Source: JAFMIT01 sp049421205 (GTDB lineage Bacteria; Actinomycetota; Actinomycetes; S36-B12; UBA5976). From it: DNA of 64,000 nucleotides. The translations under genes and the position numbers were made by a program. The stretch covers positions 76,925 to 140,924 of the forward strand of contig JBMSMQ010000001.1 in NCBI GenBank assembly GCA_049421205.1, in the 5' to 3' direction. Below, in pieces: positions 56,436-64,000 of the stretch (the stretch's first letter is position 1; every line of letters begins with the position of its first letter). The notes below the pieces were generated by a model. The model was not told where the DNA came from. It did no database searches and was given only the letters and a program-made list of their open reading frames with translations.

Positions 56436-58060
56436 TTGTTAAGAGCCGCCTGAATAAGTCCCGCAAAGAGAGGATGTGGCGAGGTTGGGCGGGATTTGAA
56501 TTCGGGATGGGCCTGAGTTCCTACGTAATACGGGTGTACATCCTTTGGTAACTCCACAAACTCCACGAGGGCACCATCAGGGCTTAAACCAGAAAATCTA
56601 ATTCCATCTTTTTCTAACTGTGCTCGATAGGAGTTGTTCACTTCGTATCGATGCCGATGTCGTTCAGTTATGCTCGTTTTACCGTAAACACTTTGAACTA
56701 TTGATCCTTCAGTTAAATCTGCTGGATACGAACCTAAACGCATCGTTCCACCCATATCTTTTGCTCCTGCAATTACCTCTGTTTGTGATGCCATAGTAGA
56801 TATAACTGGATGGGAAGTTTCTACGTCAAATTCGGCAGAATTTGCACCATCTAATTTAGAAACATTGCGGGCGTATTCAATCACCATACATTGAAGGCCA
56901 AGGCATAATCCAAGTGTTGGAATTTTCTGAACTCTTGCGTACTGAAGTGCACCGAGTTTTCCTTCGATACCCCGGATTCCAAATCCGCCAGGAACAACAA
57001 TTGCATCAAGTCCACCGAGTGAGCGGGTGGCACCTTCTTGGTTTGCGCATTCATCGGATTCCACCCAAACGATTTCCACTCGAGCGTCATGAGCAAATCC
57101 ACCTGCTCGTAGGGCTTCAGTCACCGATAGGTAGGCATCGGGCAGATCGATGTATTTCCCAACCAATCCAACTTTGACACTGTGACTTGGATGGTGGACG
57201 ACTTGTAGCAGTTCATCCCACTGTTTCCACTCAACATCTTTAAAAGGTAGACCGAGCGAACGGATGATGTAACTGTCCAATCCTTCTTTATGCAGCACTC
57301 TGGGGATGTCATAAATGCTTGGCGCATCAGCTGCCGCTACAACAGCTTCCACATCCACGTCACACATCAAACTAATCTTGCGCTTGATGCTCTCTGGAAC
57401 AGCGCGATCGCATCGAAGTACCAATGCATCGGGTTGTATACCAATACTTCGAAGTGCTGCAACAGAATGCTGCGTGGGTTTGGTTTTCAATTCACCCGAC
57501 GGGCCTATGTATGGAAGAAGTGAAACGTGAATAAAAAATACGTTTTCTCGTCCAACATCCTGGCGCACCTGGCGAACAGCTTCGATAAATGGCAGAGATT
57601 CAATATCGCCTACGGTGCCACCAATTTCTGTGATAACGACATCAACATCGTTTGAAGCCATTGCTCGTATACGTAATTTAATCTCATTTGTTATGTGCGG
57701 GATAACTTGAACAGTGTCTCCGAGAAATTCACCTCGACGTTCCTTCGCGATAACCTCCGAATACACCTGACCAGTTGTAACGTTAGCTTTTCGTGAGAGG
57801 TTGACGTCAAGAAATCGTTCATAATGGCCAATATCAAGGTCCGTTTCCGCACCATCTTCAGTAACAAACACTTCGCCATGTTGAAATGGATTCATCGTTC
57901 CAGGATCTACGTTGAGATATGGATCAAGCTTTTGCATCGTCACCCGTAACCCACGCGCGGTGAGAAGATTTCCTAAACTCGAAGCTGTCAGCCCCTTCCC
58001 TAAGGATGAAGCAACTCCCCCAGTTACAAAGATATGTTTCACACTGTGATGTTTATTCAC
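56432..58060 (-). CDS. pyrG: CTP synthase
   Basis: 542-residue enzyme making CTP from UTP with glutamine. Amidoligase P loop Gly-Gly-Val-Ala-Ser-Ser-Leu-Gly-Lys-Gly near residue 14, and glutaminase nucleophile Gly-Leu-Cys-Leu-Gly-Leu-Gln with His and Glu in the last 40 residues. GTG start with GGGAG upstream. In most actinobacteria two membrane-associated genes (steA, mctB/copper-related) separate recN and pyrG; here only 55 bases do. Confidence 0.96.
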   Translation of the reverse strand: MNKHHSVKHIFVTGGVASSLGKGLTASSLGNLLTARGLRVTMQKLDPYLNVDPGTMNPFQHGEVFVTEDGAETDLDIGHYERFLDVNLSRKANVTTGQVYSEVIAKERRGEFLGDTVQVIPHITNEIKLRIRAMASNDVDVVITEIGGTVGDIESLPFIEAVRQVRQDVGRENVFFIHVSLLPYIGPSGELKTKPTQHSVAALRSIGIQPDALVLRCDRAVPESIKRKISLMCDVDVEAVVAAADAPSIYDIPRVLHKEGLDSYIIRSLGLPFKDVEWKQWDELLQVVHHPSHSVKVGLVGKYIDLPDAYLSVTEALRAGGFAHDARVEIVWVESDECANQEGATRSLGGLDAIVVPGGFGIRGIEGKLGALQYARVQKIPTLGLCLGLQCMVIEYARNVSKLDGANSAEFDVETSHPVISTMASQTEVIAGAKDMGGTMRLGSYPADLTEGSIVQSVYGKTSITERHRHRYEVNNSYRAQLEKDGIRFSGLSPDGALVEFVELPKDVHPYYVGTQAHPEFKSRPTSPHPLFAGLIQAALNK

Positions 58061-58115
58061 TGATTCTCCCGCGAACGATTCTGGCCACGGGGGTTCACAG
58101 TATCACCTGAAGCTC

Positions 58116-59792
58116 CTACTTCGCTAAACTGACCTTCGCGGCACGAGCCTTTTCTAGTAATTCTTCGGCGTGTTCACGCGCCGACTCCGATCCCTCTAAG
58201 CCTGCAAGCATCCTGGCAAGTTCAGAGACACGCTCAGTTTCATTCATCTCGACAACTTGCGTCATTGTGCTCTCAGTACTCATTGTTTTTCGTACCACAA
58301 AATGCTGATCAGCAAATGCCGCGATTTGAGGTAAATGCGAAACGACAAAAACTTGTGATTTCTGGCTGACAAGTACTAACTTTCTTGCAATAGAAAGCGC
58401 AGTTGCTCCTGCCACGCCCGTATCGATTTCATCAAATATCAGCACGGGAATGCTGCTGTCTTTCAAAAGACTTACTTCTAAAGCGAGCATAAGCCTCGAT
58501 AATTCTCCACCACTTGCGCTGTCTTGAAGCGGAGATAATCTCATTCCAGGATTTGCTGAGAACATGAATTCGACACTGTCGAATCCATTTTCAGTGGTAT
58601 CGGTTCTTTCGATTACGATTTCAAATCGCGCAGCGGCAAGCGCTAAATCCTCAAGTTCCTTTGTGATGGCAAGTTGAAGTTCGTTCGCTACGGAGATACG
58701 TTGCTGATGTAAAGATTCACACCAGGACTGCAATTCAGCACTTTTATCACGAAGGTCGCGTTCAACTTTTGATATCTCTTCGTCTCCAATATCAACAAGC
58801 CGTAATTGCTCTTTCGCAACTTCAAGCCATGTAAAAAGATCGTCAGTTTTTGGGCCATATTTCTGTAACAGCCGCTTAATGTGGTTTTGTCGCTGCATCA
58901 GAGAATCAATATCAGACTCGTAAGTTGTGATCTTTTCGGCAAGGTACAAGATCTTCGATTGACTTTCAGCAATCCTGTTACCCGCATCCTTTAACTCATC
59001 TAGAATAGTCAAAACTTCTGGATTCGAGCGTGCTACCTTTTCTAAGGCAGAAGTAGCTCTAGAGATTGCCAGAGAAATAGAAACATCATCATTCTCAAGC
59101 GACTGAAGCGCTGCACTCAGCGATTCATGAACGGATTCCGAATCTTGAATCATCCGAATAGTGTCGACAATCGTCAGATCCTCATCTGGTTCGATAGCGA
59201 GGTTTTCACAGAGTGCTACATCTTCGCGGAGGCTCTCTGCTATGCGCAAGGCCTCGTCTCTCTTTGCCTGCAGCGATTTCAAATGTTTCGAAAGTGTTTG
59301 GTGTGATCGGTATGCATCTGCAACTTCTGTACGAAGTTTCACAATTGTCTCTCCACCAAAATCATCAAGCATCCCAAGATGCGTTTTTGGGTTGAGCAGT
59401 CGATAGGTGTCATGCTGACCATGGATTGCAATCCAGATTTCAGACAAGTCTCGCAATAGTGAACTTGGAGCAGACTTGGCCTGCAAACTTGCTTTACTTT
59501 TGCCTTCCTTTGGGAATTGTCGTGCAATGTATAAGAGACCATCGTCAAGTTCCACACCAAGCGCTTCAACATCATTTTTGCGCGCTGACAAGTCGATGAC
59601 ACCTTCGATAAATGTGTCGTCCTCCACCATATCGGCACTTGCTGGTTTGTATCCAGTCAAGGCAACAAGCCCATCGAGCAGGAGTGTTTTGCCGGCGCCA
59701 GTTTCACCACTAATAACGATCAACCCGCTTGAAAACTGAAGCTCTGCAGAGTCAATGAGCCCCAGTTTCTTAATTCGTAACTGTTCAAGCAT
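58116..59792 (-). CDS. recN: DNA repair protein RecN
   Basis: 558-residue SMC-like ATPase of double-strand break repair. Walker A Gly-Glu-Thr-Gly-Ala-Gly-Lys-Thr (29-36), long coiled-coil arms (about 150-360), ABC signature Ser-Gly-Gly-Glu-Leu-Ser-Arg and Walker B Val-Leu-Ile-Phe-Asp-Glu-Ile-Asp. Overlaps nadK by eight bases; the tlyA-nadK-recN order is standard. Confidence 0.95.
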   Translation of the reverse strand: MLEQLRIKKLGLIDSAELQFSSGLIVISGETGAGKTLLLDGLVALTGYKPASADMVEDDTFIEGVIDLSARKNDVEALGVELDDGLLYIARQFPKEGKSKASLQAKSAPSSLLRDLSEIWIAIHGQHDTYRLLNPKTHLGMLDDFGGETIVKLRTEVADAYRSHQTLSKHLKSLQAKRDEALRIAESLREDVALCENLAIEPDEDLTIVDTIRMIQDSESVHESLSAALQSLENDDVSISLAISRATSALEKVARSNPEVLTILDELKDAGNRIAESQSKILYLAEKITTYESDIDSLMQRQNHIKRLLQKYGPKTDDLFTWLEVAKEQLRLVDIGDEEISKVERDLRDKSAELQSWCESLHQQRISVANELQLAITKELEDLALAAARFEIVIERTDTTENGFDSVEFMFSANPGMRLSPLQDSASGGELSRLMLALEVSLLKDSSIPVLIFDEIDTGVAGATALSIARKLVLVSQKSQVFVVSHLPQIAAFADQHFVVRKTMSTESTMTQVVEMNETERVSELARMLAGLEGSESAREHAEELLEKARAAKVSLAK

Positions 59793-60612
59793 CGTGGGTT
59801 TCGCGCCACCCTATCGTCGGTAAACGAAACTTCTGCACTAAGCGTTCTGTGAAATCGGTGTCATCAAACCGTATAAAACGAATTTTCTCATCGCTTCCTG
59901 TAACTATCACATCGTCGAGATACTCCAAGTGGAATGTTCGTCTTCCATCAAGATTCAAGATTCCGGCATCCGAGTGAACTTGCACTCGATATTTTGAATC
60001 CATCGAAAAAACGATTGGTTTTGCAAATAGCGCGTGTGCACAGATCGGCACCATTACGAGACAGGAAACGTTTGGAAAGACAATTGGCCCTCCTGCCGAA
60101 AAGGCATACGCCGTTGAACCAGAAGGTGTTGCAACAATAACCCCATCTCCTGCCCAGGCAGTAAGTACCGTGTCATTAATGAAGTGTTTTAGCTCGATCA
60201 TTATGTCGCTGTGATCTTTTTCAACAGACACTTCATTCAGTGCAAACGAGTTATAAACTGATGATCTATCTCTCAGAACGATTACTTCAGCCAAACTACG
60301 TTCCTCAATATTGAATTGATTGAGCTTCAAACGATTAATTGTCTGGCTAATCGAAGTTGGATGGGCTTGAGCGAGAAAGCCCACTCTGCCTAAATTGAAT
60401 CCAAGAATTGGAATATCTGTTCCGATGACAAGTTCACAAGTGCGCAGAATCGTTCCGTCACCACCTAAGACGATGACAACATCAGGTGCATCACTTGAAT
60501 CTGTATACTCAAAAGATTCGATGCCTTGATCCGTGCATACTCTTTGGAATTCTTCCAATACCTCTGAAATCACAGAGCGTTCAGAATGGAGCACAAACCC
60601 AATCCTTTTCAT
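59785..60612 (-). CDS. nadK: NAD kinase
   Basis: 275-residue kinase making NADP. Gly-Gly-Asp-Gly-Thr at residues 50-54, Asn-Glu substrate motif in Ala-Leu-Asn-Glu-Val, and Gly-Ser-Thr-Ala-Tyr. Four-base overlap with tlyA upstream. Cytoplasmic. No oddities. Confidence 0.95.
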   Translation of the reverse strand: MKRIGFVLHSERSVISEVLEEFQRVCTDQGIESFEYTDSSDAPDVVIVLGGDGTILRTCELVIGTDIPILGFNLGRVGFLAQAHPTSISQTINRLKLNQFNIEERSLAEVIVLRDRSSVYNSFALNEVSVEKDHSDIMIELKHFINDTVLTAWAGDGVIVATPSGSTAYAFSAGGPIVFPNVSCLVMVPICAHALFAKPIVFSMDSKYRVQVHSDAGILNLDGRRTFHLEYLDDVIVTGSDEKIRFIRFDDTDFTERLVQKFRLPTIGWRETHDA

Positions 60613-61412
60613 TCGGGCAGCCCTTTCGTCACTCGGGAAATCTCACGTTGGATTACAAGTCTATCCTTGATTGGCGCATGACCCTCGAGCCAAATGAAAA
60701 ACTCTTGGTTTCCCTTTGGCCCTTTGAGACCACTTGCTGCCACACCTTTCAAGCCCCATCCAATATCTTGGCAAGCAAGAACAACTTTTTCAACACTGTT
60801 GAAGTGGAGAGACGGGTTTGTCACTACCCCTTTACCGATGTCTTGTTTGCCAACCTCGAATTGTGGTTTCACCATCAGTATCCAGGTTGAATCTTCTTTA
60901 CTGAGCCTCTTCAAAGATACAATGACGGATAAGAGCGAGATGAAGGAAACATCGGCAAGCACAATATCTACTGGTGATTCGATGTCATCCAAATGCAAGT
61001 CGTTGATATGTGTTCGTTCTATCACCTGAATCTTCGGATCTTGTCGTAATGTCCAGGCAAGTTGACCATACCCAACATCAACAGCAATCACTTTCTGTGC
61101 CCATTGAAGTGCAACCTGACTAAACCCGCCAGTACTAGCCCCGACATCGAGAACTATCGCATCTTGAAACTTTGCTTCAAGTTCAGGGTACGCCTCAAGA
61201 AAACTTAATAATTTAAGAGAACCTCGTGAAACCCAATTTTTTTCTGCAGAACTGAGAGTTATGCTGTCATTTTCATTCACTTGTCGAGTCGGTTTTGAAC
61301 AAACAATCCCGTTGACCAGAACTATATTCTTTTCAATTAATTGCCTCGCACCTTGCCGAGAGTGCGCAAGTTGTCGATGCACGAGTTCTGCATCAAGGCG
61401 ACGCAACTTCAC
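60609..61412 (-). CDS. tlyA: TlyA, 16S/23S rRNA 2'-O-methyltransferase
   Basis: 267-residue protein with an N-terminal S4 RNA-binding domain (Arg-Leu-Asp-Ala-Glu-Leu-Val) and an FtsJ-like methyltransferase domain with SAM motif Asp-Val-Gly-Ala-Ser-Thr-Gly-Gly-Phe near 90. In mycobacteria TlyA methylates C1409 of 16S and C1920 of 23S rRNA and determines capreomycin sensitivity. GTG start one base after the 49-residue ORF. Confidence 0.94.
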   Translation of the reverse strand: MKLRRLDAELVHRQLAHSRQGARQLIEKNIVLVNGIVCSKPTRQVNENDSITLSSAEKNWVSRGSLKLLSFLEAYPELEAKFQDAIVLDVGASTGGFSQVALQWAQKVIAVDVGYGQLAWTLRQDPKIQVIERTHINDLHLDDIESPVDIVLADVSFISLLSVIVSLKRLSKEDSTWILMVKPQFEVGKQDIGKGVVTNPSLHFNSVEKVVLACQDIGWGLKGVAASGLKGPKGNQEFFIWLEGHAPIKDRLVIQREISRVTKGLPE

Positions 61413-61413
61413 G

Positions 61414-61563
61414 TTACGATGAAGATTCTTCGGAAAGAATTGCGCTCAGCGTCCTGTGAAGTTCTTCAAAATTTACGATTTGGGTTTTTGCATCTAGTTC
61501 GGTAATGCCTTTGAGAAGTTCAAGTGCTGCATCTACGCGTAAATCGCCTGTTGGCTCATTCAT
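61414..61563 (-). CDS. 49-residue conserved small protein before tlyA
   Basis: Short ORF on the minus strand from ATG 61563 to TAA 61414. Sequence is helical and acidic with Val-Asp-Ala-Ala-Leu-Glu-Leu-Leu near the start and Phe-Glu-Glu-Leu-His-Arg-Thr-Leu near the end. A protein of about this size and character lies at the same place (between the HAD phosphatase and tlyA) in mycobacteria. It overlaps the preceding coiled-coil gene by four bases (ATGA) and ends one base before tlyA, so it is clearly translated in series. Function unknown. Confidence 0.8.
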   Translation of the reverse strand: MNEPTGDLRVDAALELLKGITELDAKTQIVNFEELHRTLSAILSEESSS

Positions 61564-61853
61564 ACCTTCTCCTTAAGGTCTTTCAACTTCTTCTTGAGCT
61601 TTTTTGTCTCTTGCTCCAATTCATTAACTTGAGTTTTCAATTCTTGGATGTGCCCTCTTAGGCGGACTAACTCGTCCTGCCGAACAAGGCCTTCACGTTC
61701 AATGAGTTCTTCAATGTCAAAATCTGGTGCCTCGGCATTCACATTCTCGTTTGAAACGTCCCGGAGTTGATTTGTCGCACTTTGTATGATTGATGTTGTC
61801 ACCGCAAAAACAGCGTCGAGTACTTGCAGTACAGGATCTTTCGACTTTTCCAT
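61560..61853 (-). CDS. Small coiled-coil protein
   Basis: 97-residue protein. A hydrophobic/amphipathic N-terminal half (residues 8-30) is followed by an acidic linker and, from about residue 60, a Lys/Glu/Leu coiled coil ending in a very basic segment. Resembles phasin-like or polyhydroxyalkanoate-associated small proteins only in style; I do not recognise it. The start is supported by TAGGCT six bases upstream. Overlaps the 49-residue ORF (ATGA). Confidence 0.75.
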   Translation of the reverse strand: MEKSKDPVLQVLDAVFAVTTSIIQSATNQLRDVSNENVNAEAPDFDIEELIEREGLVRQDELVRLRGHIQELKTQVNELEQETKKLKKKLKDLKEKV

Positions 61854-61865
61854 ACACTCAGCCTA
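61854..61865 (-). promoter_or_regulatory. Leaderless -10 box for the coiled-coil/tlyA run
   Basis: Minus-strand TAGGCT (61865-61860) overlaps the HAD gene's stop; six bases, then ATG 61853. Confidence 0.55.
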
Positions 61866-62682
61866 GTTCTTCAGGTGGCTTTTGATTCAGCAAGATACGT
61901 AGGTCTTCGGCAATGTAAGTTGGCTTTAGTGCGCTTTCATTGACCATTGTGCGAGTAGTGACACCCGTAAGCACGAGGAGCGAATCTATCTTGCAATTGT
62001 GTGCGCCGGCGATATCGGTCTGAAAACTATCCCCCACGACAAGTGGCGAGGAAAGACCCAATCTATCTATGAGAGTATCGAAAATTCTTCTTTCTGGTTT
62101 ACCTGTAGTAACTGGGCTAACATTCGTAAATGTTTCAATCAAGGAAATGAAGCCACCATTACCAATTGAGTTCCCATTTGGCAGTGGCACAGTCAAATCA
62201 CGATTTGTTGCAACCCAAGGTTTACCTAAACCAATAGCCCAAATGACAGCAGTAACGTCCCACCAGGATGTATCGGTACCGTGTCCTTCTACAATGAGAT
62301 CACACATTCGCGCTTGCTCAAAAACTTCTTCGTAGGTTCGTCCAGCTCGAATCACATGGAATCCATGTTCCTCAAAGGTTTTGGACAAACCATCACCACC
62401 AACCGCTAACACGTTCTTAGCGTCTGGAAATTCTGTTTTCACATACTCTGCAGCTGCATCAGATGATGTGACCACATCTTCAGGTTGAATTCGAAGACCT
62501 AAGTCAGTCAAATGCTGTGCGACTTCACTTCGATGTCTACTTGCGTTATTTGTTACAGCTGTTATTCGAACCTTATCTGCTATCGCATTAAGTGATTCGA
62601 TTGCGTGGGGAACTTTTTGATCACCGATATAAATGACTCCATCGAGATCAAGGATTAGGGAATCGTATTTCTCCCACAGCAT
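61858..62682 (-). CDS. NagD-type HAD phosphatase
   Basis: 274-residue HAD-superfamily subclass IIA hydrolase. Nucleophile motif Asp-Leu-Asp-Gly-Val (residues 12-16), Thr-Asn-Asn-Ala-Ser motif II, and Val-Gly-Asp-Ser-Phe-Gln-Thr-Asp-Ile motif IV. A C2 cap lies in between. Mycobacterial orthologues at the same locus have been linked to glycerol-3-phosphate dephosphorylation; substrate not provable here. It starts two bases after the TPR gene stop. Confidence 0.88.
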   Translation of the reverse strand: MLWEKYDSLILDLDGVIYIGDQKVPHAIESLNAIADKVRITAVTNNASRHRSEVAQHLTDLGLRIQPEDVVTSSDAAAEYVKTEFPDAKNVLAVGGDGLSKTFEEHGFHVIRAGRTYEEVFEQARMCDLIVEGHGTDTSWWDVTAVIWAIGLGKPWVATNRDLTVPLPNGNSIGNGGFISLIETFTNVSPVTTGKPERRIFDTLIDRLGLSSPLVVGDSFQTDIAGAHNCKIDSLLVLTGVTTRTMVNESALKPTYIAEDLRILLNQKPPEELG

Positions 62683-62684
62683 TT

Positions 62685-63941
62685 TTACACTTCTCCGAGT
62701 TTGAGTGCACGGTCACTCGCATCAGTTTCTTCATCAACATCTGCAAGCGAGGCTTTCACAAACCAATCTCGAGCTTCGGTCTTACGACCCATTTGAAGCA
62801 ACACTTCCGCATATGCATAACGAAGTCGTGCAACCTCTGTTGAGCGTTTACCTGAACGGAGCTCCGGAATTTCTAGAATAGCTAACGCTGTATCGAATTG
62901 CCGTAAATCACGTCTGGCTCCAGATACGACAATCCGCATTTCAATTTTTCCAGATACATCAAGGTCCTGAACATTACGGCTCTTTGAGAGGGAAATTGCG
63001 CGTTCCGGACGATTCAATCCACGTTCACAATCAGCCATAATTGGTAAGAAATGTGGATCTCCAGTGAGACGCATATAGGTCTTTAGTTCACTTAATGCTT
63101 CAGACCATCTACCAGCGTAGTAGGCAGATAATCCTGCTATTTCTCGAACGGTTGCAAGTCTGGCAGCAAGATTCCTCGCTTCTTTCGCGTATTCATAGGC
63201 TCGCTCGAAATCAGCAGATTCAATCGCTGCAATTGCAACTGCGAGATATTGTTTAACTAAATCTTGAGTGTGTGGAGCAATCAATCGGATTTCTGCTAAA
63301 ACAGATTTTGGAACAATACTTACGTCAATATCTTTTGGAATATCTAAAACAGGTGTAGGGGAAACAACTTTTCGTTCAGTTCGATAAGGCTTTGAATCTC
63401 TCTGGTTTCGACGTTCCGGACTTCTCTGTGGGCGATTTGTGCGACTGCGATCCCCGCGTTCCGATCGTGGCCGCGAGGATCGATTGTCACGGGGGGCACT
63501 AGAAGCCGAATTTCGCGAAGAAGTTGTGCGAGAAGTTCGCGCACCATTTGCATTAGATGAACGAGGACGAGATGTTCGAGAATCTGATGAACGCGTTGAG
63601 TCATCCCGACGCGGACGAGATGTTCGACGATCGCGCGATTGGGTAGAAAGTGAACTTCGTGAACTAGACGAGCGAGATGTAGTTGTTCTGCTACCTCGAT
63701 TAGAACTGGAACGATCTGAACGTGTGTCTCGTCTCCCTGTAGTTTGGTTTGATTCATTTCGACGGGTTCGAGAAGTGCTTGACGCACTTCCTCGATCTGG
63801 TTTTTTGCCTACTGAAGTTCGAGATTTACCATTCGATGGCACACCTGATTTTGAACTACGATTTTGTGGCCGCGATGATCGAGTAGTTCTGGCAGTGTTA
63901 GTACTGCTTGTTCGACGTGGACGCGATGTGTTACCAGGCAT
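62685..63941 (-). CDS. TPR protein with Arg/Ser-rich disordered N-terminus
   Basis: 418-residue protein in two parts. Residues 1-195 are almost wholly Arg, Ser, Thr, Asn and Asp, with repeats such as Arg-Thr-Ser-Arg-Pro-Arg (106-111, 122-127) and close variants. Residues 195-418 are helical with tetratricopeptide-like repeats (Ala-Tyr-Glu-Tyr-Ala-Lys-Glu-Ala, Ala-Leu-Ser-Glu-Leu). Orthologous TPR genes sit beside the HAD phosphatase in actinobacteria. The basic tail could bind RNA or acidic polymers. ATG 63941 has AGGAG upstream. Confidence 0.8.
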   Translation of the reverse strand: MPGNTSRPRRTSSTNTARTTRSSRPQNRSSKSGVPSNGKSRTSVGKKPDRGSASSTSRTRRNESNQTTGRRDTRSDRSSSNRGSRTTTSRSSSSRSSLSTQSRDRRTSRPRRDDSTRSSDSRTSRPRSSNANGARTSRTTSSRNSASSAPRDNRSSRPRSERGDRSRTNRPQRSPERRNQRDSKPYRTERKVVSPTPVLDIPKDIDVSIVPKSVLAEIRLIAPHTQDLVKQYLAVAIAAIESADFERAYEYAKEARNLAARLATVREIAGLSAYYAGRWSEALSELKTYMRLTGDPHFLPIMADCERGLNRPERAISLSKSRNVQDLDVSGKIEMRIVVSGARRDLRQFDTALAILEIPELRSGKRSTEVARLRYAYAEVLLQMGRKTEARDWFVKASLADVDEETDASDRALKLGEV

Positions 63942-63957
63942 TGTTCTCCTAAAAATG

Positions 63958-63981
63958 AAAAAGGGGCCGACTAGCGACCCC
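63958..63981 (-). terminator. Intrinsic terminator upstream of the TPR gene
   Basis: Minus-strand GGGGTCG-CTAGT-CGGCCCC (seven pairs, one G-U, five-base loop) followed by TTTTT. Ends whatever gene lies beyond the window, 17 bases before the TPR start. On the plus strand the hairpin is followed by TCTTT, weaker. It is the only clear factor-independent terminator I found. Confidence 0.75.
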
Positions 63982-64000
63982 TCTTTCGAATAATTGCCCG

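Noticed and set aside
63439..63993. Plus-strand open frame of 184 codons, Arg/Glu-rich
   Set aside because: It is the antisense of the Arg/Ser-rich TPR N-terminus; its composition follows from that repeat, and it has no ribosome site or family match.

Overview
The window is a gene-dense, low-to-mid-40s %GC piece of an actinobacterial chromosome. GC was judged by hand-sampling lines, not computed in full. Actinomycetota is indicated by a mycothiol ligase (MshC), an InhA-type enoyl reductase beside FabG, a PafB/PafC pair next to TatA/TatC and HelY, FtsR and GarA homologues, a Ppm1-type polyprenol mannosyltransferase, DUF3090 and SCO1664-family proteins, and the order scpA-scpB-rluB / tyrA-cmk-der. 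Overlapping genes, tiny intergenic gaps and lost locus members suggest a streamlined lineage, possibly freshwater Nanopelagicales (acI). That placement is inference. I saw no insertion sequence, prophage, CRISPR array, rRNA or toxin-antitoxin pair, and no gene-free stretch over 300 bases.

Layout. 1-7404 (+): end of the SufR repressor gene, then the SUF iron-sulfur operon (sufB, sufD, Rieske ferredoxin, sufC, sufS, sufU, sufT-like) and an ABC-F protein. 7380-10351: SURF1, DUF3099, fabG and enoyl-ACP reductase, SixA phosphatase. 10317-13589: serB, orphan ABC ATPase, Nudix-like DUF4916, uracil-DNA glycosylase. 13575-16472 (-): ABC-2 exporter, zinc-ribbon microprotein, tRNA-Leu(GAG). 16536-18745: M20 peptidase and a degenerate aldo/keto reductase. 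18790-28520 (+): uppP, histidine phosphatase, DUF3090, SCO1664-type kinase-like protein, mshC, pgi, M50 protease, trmI, FKBP, pafB, pafC. The Pup-proteasome genes normally found between trmI and pafB are absent. 28549-33012 (+): tatA, tatC, diacylglycerol kinase-like, helY. 32995-40254: 5'-3' exonuclease, M24 peptidase, lnt, ppm1, MFS protein, gdpD, PfkB kinase. 40234-50120 (-): gcvP with a tandem glycine riboswitch, merR, DUF151, ftsR, garA, gcvH, pgsA, tRNA-Pro(GGG), der, cmk, tyrA, aroH. 50127-50335: an AT-rich, repeat-bearing gap. 50336-53754: rluB, scpB, scpA, and divergently parA plus a ribbon-helix-helix partner. 53755-63941 (-): xerD, ald, Nudix, pyrG, recN, nadK, tlyA, two small genes, HAD phosphatase, TPR protein.

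How it works together. These are mostly housekeeping functions: Fe-S assembly, fatty-acid elongation, glycine cleavage, serine and tyrosine synthesis, envelope lipid and lipoprotein maturation, Tat export, mycothiol synthesis, chromosome segregation and DNA repair. The most notable structural signal is promoter grammar: at 15 gene starts the start codon (ATG or GTG) follows a TANNNT box by exactly six bases, which implies pervasive leaderless transcription and fixes several start codons. Other points of interest are the undescribed phosphatase/DUF3090/kinase-like trio, an aldo/keto reductase with its catalytic residues replaced, a GarA with an N-terminal zinc ribbon, the proteasome-free trmI-pafBC junction, and a higher-GC aroH-scpA block around the AT-rich gap.
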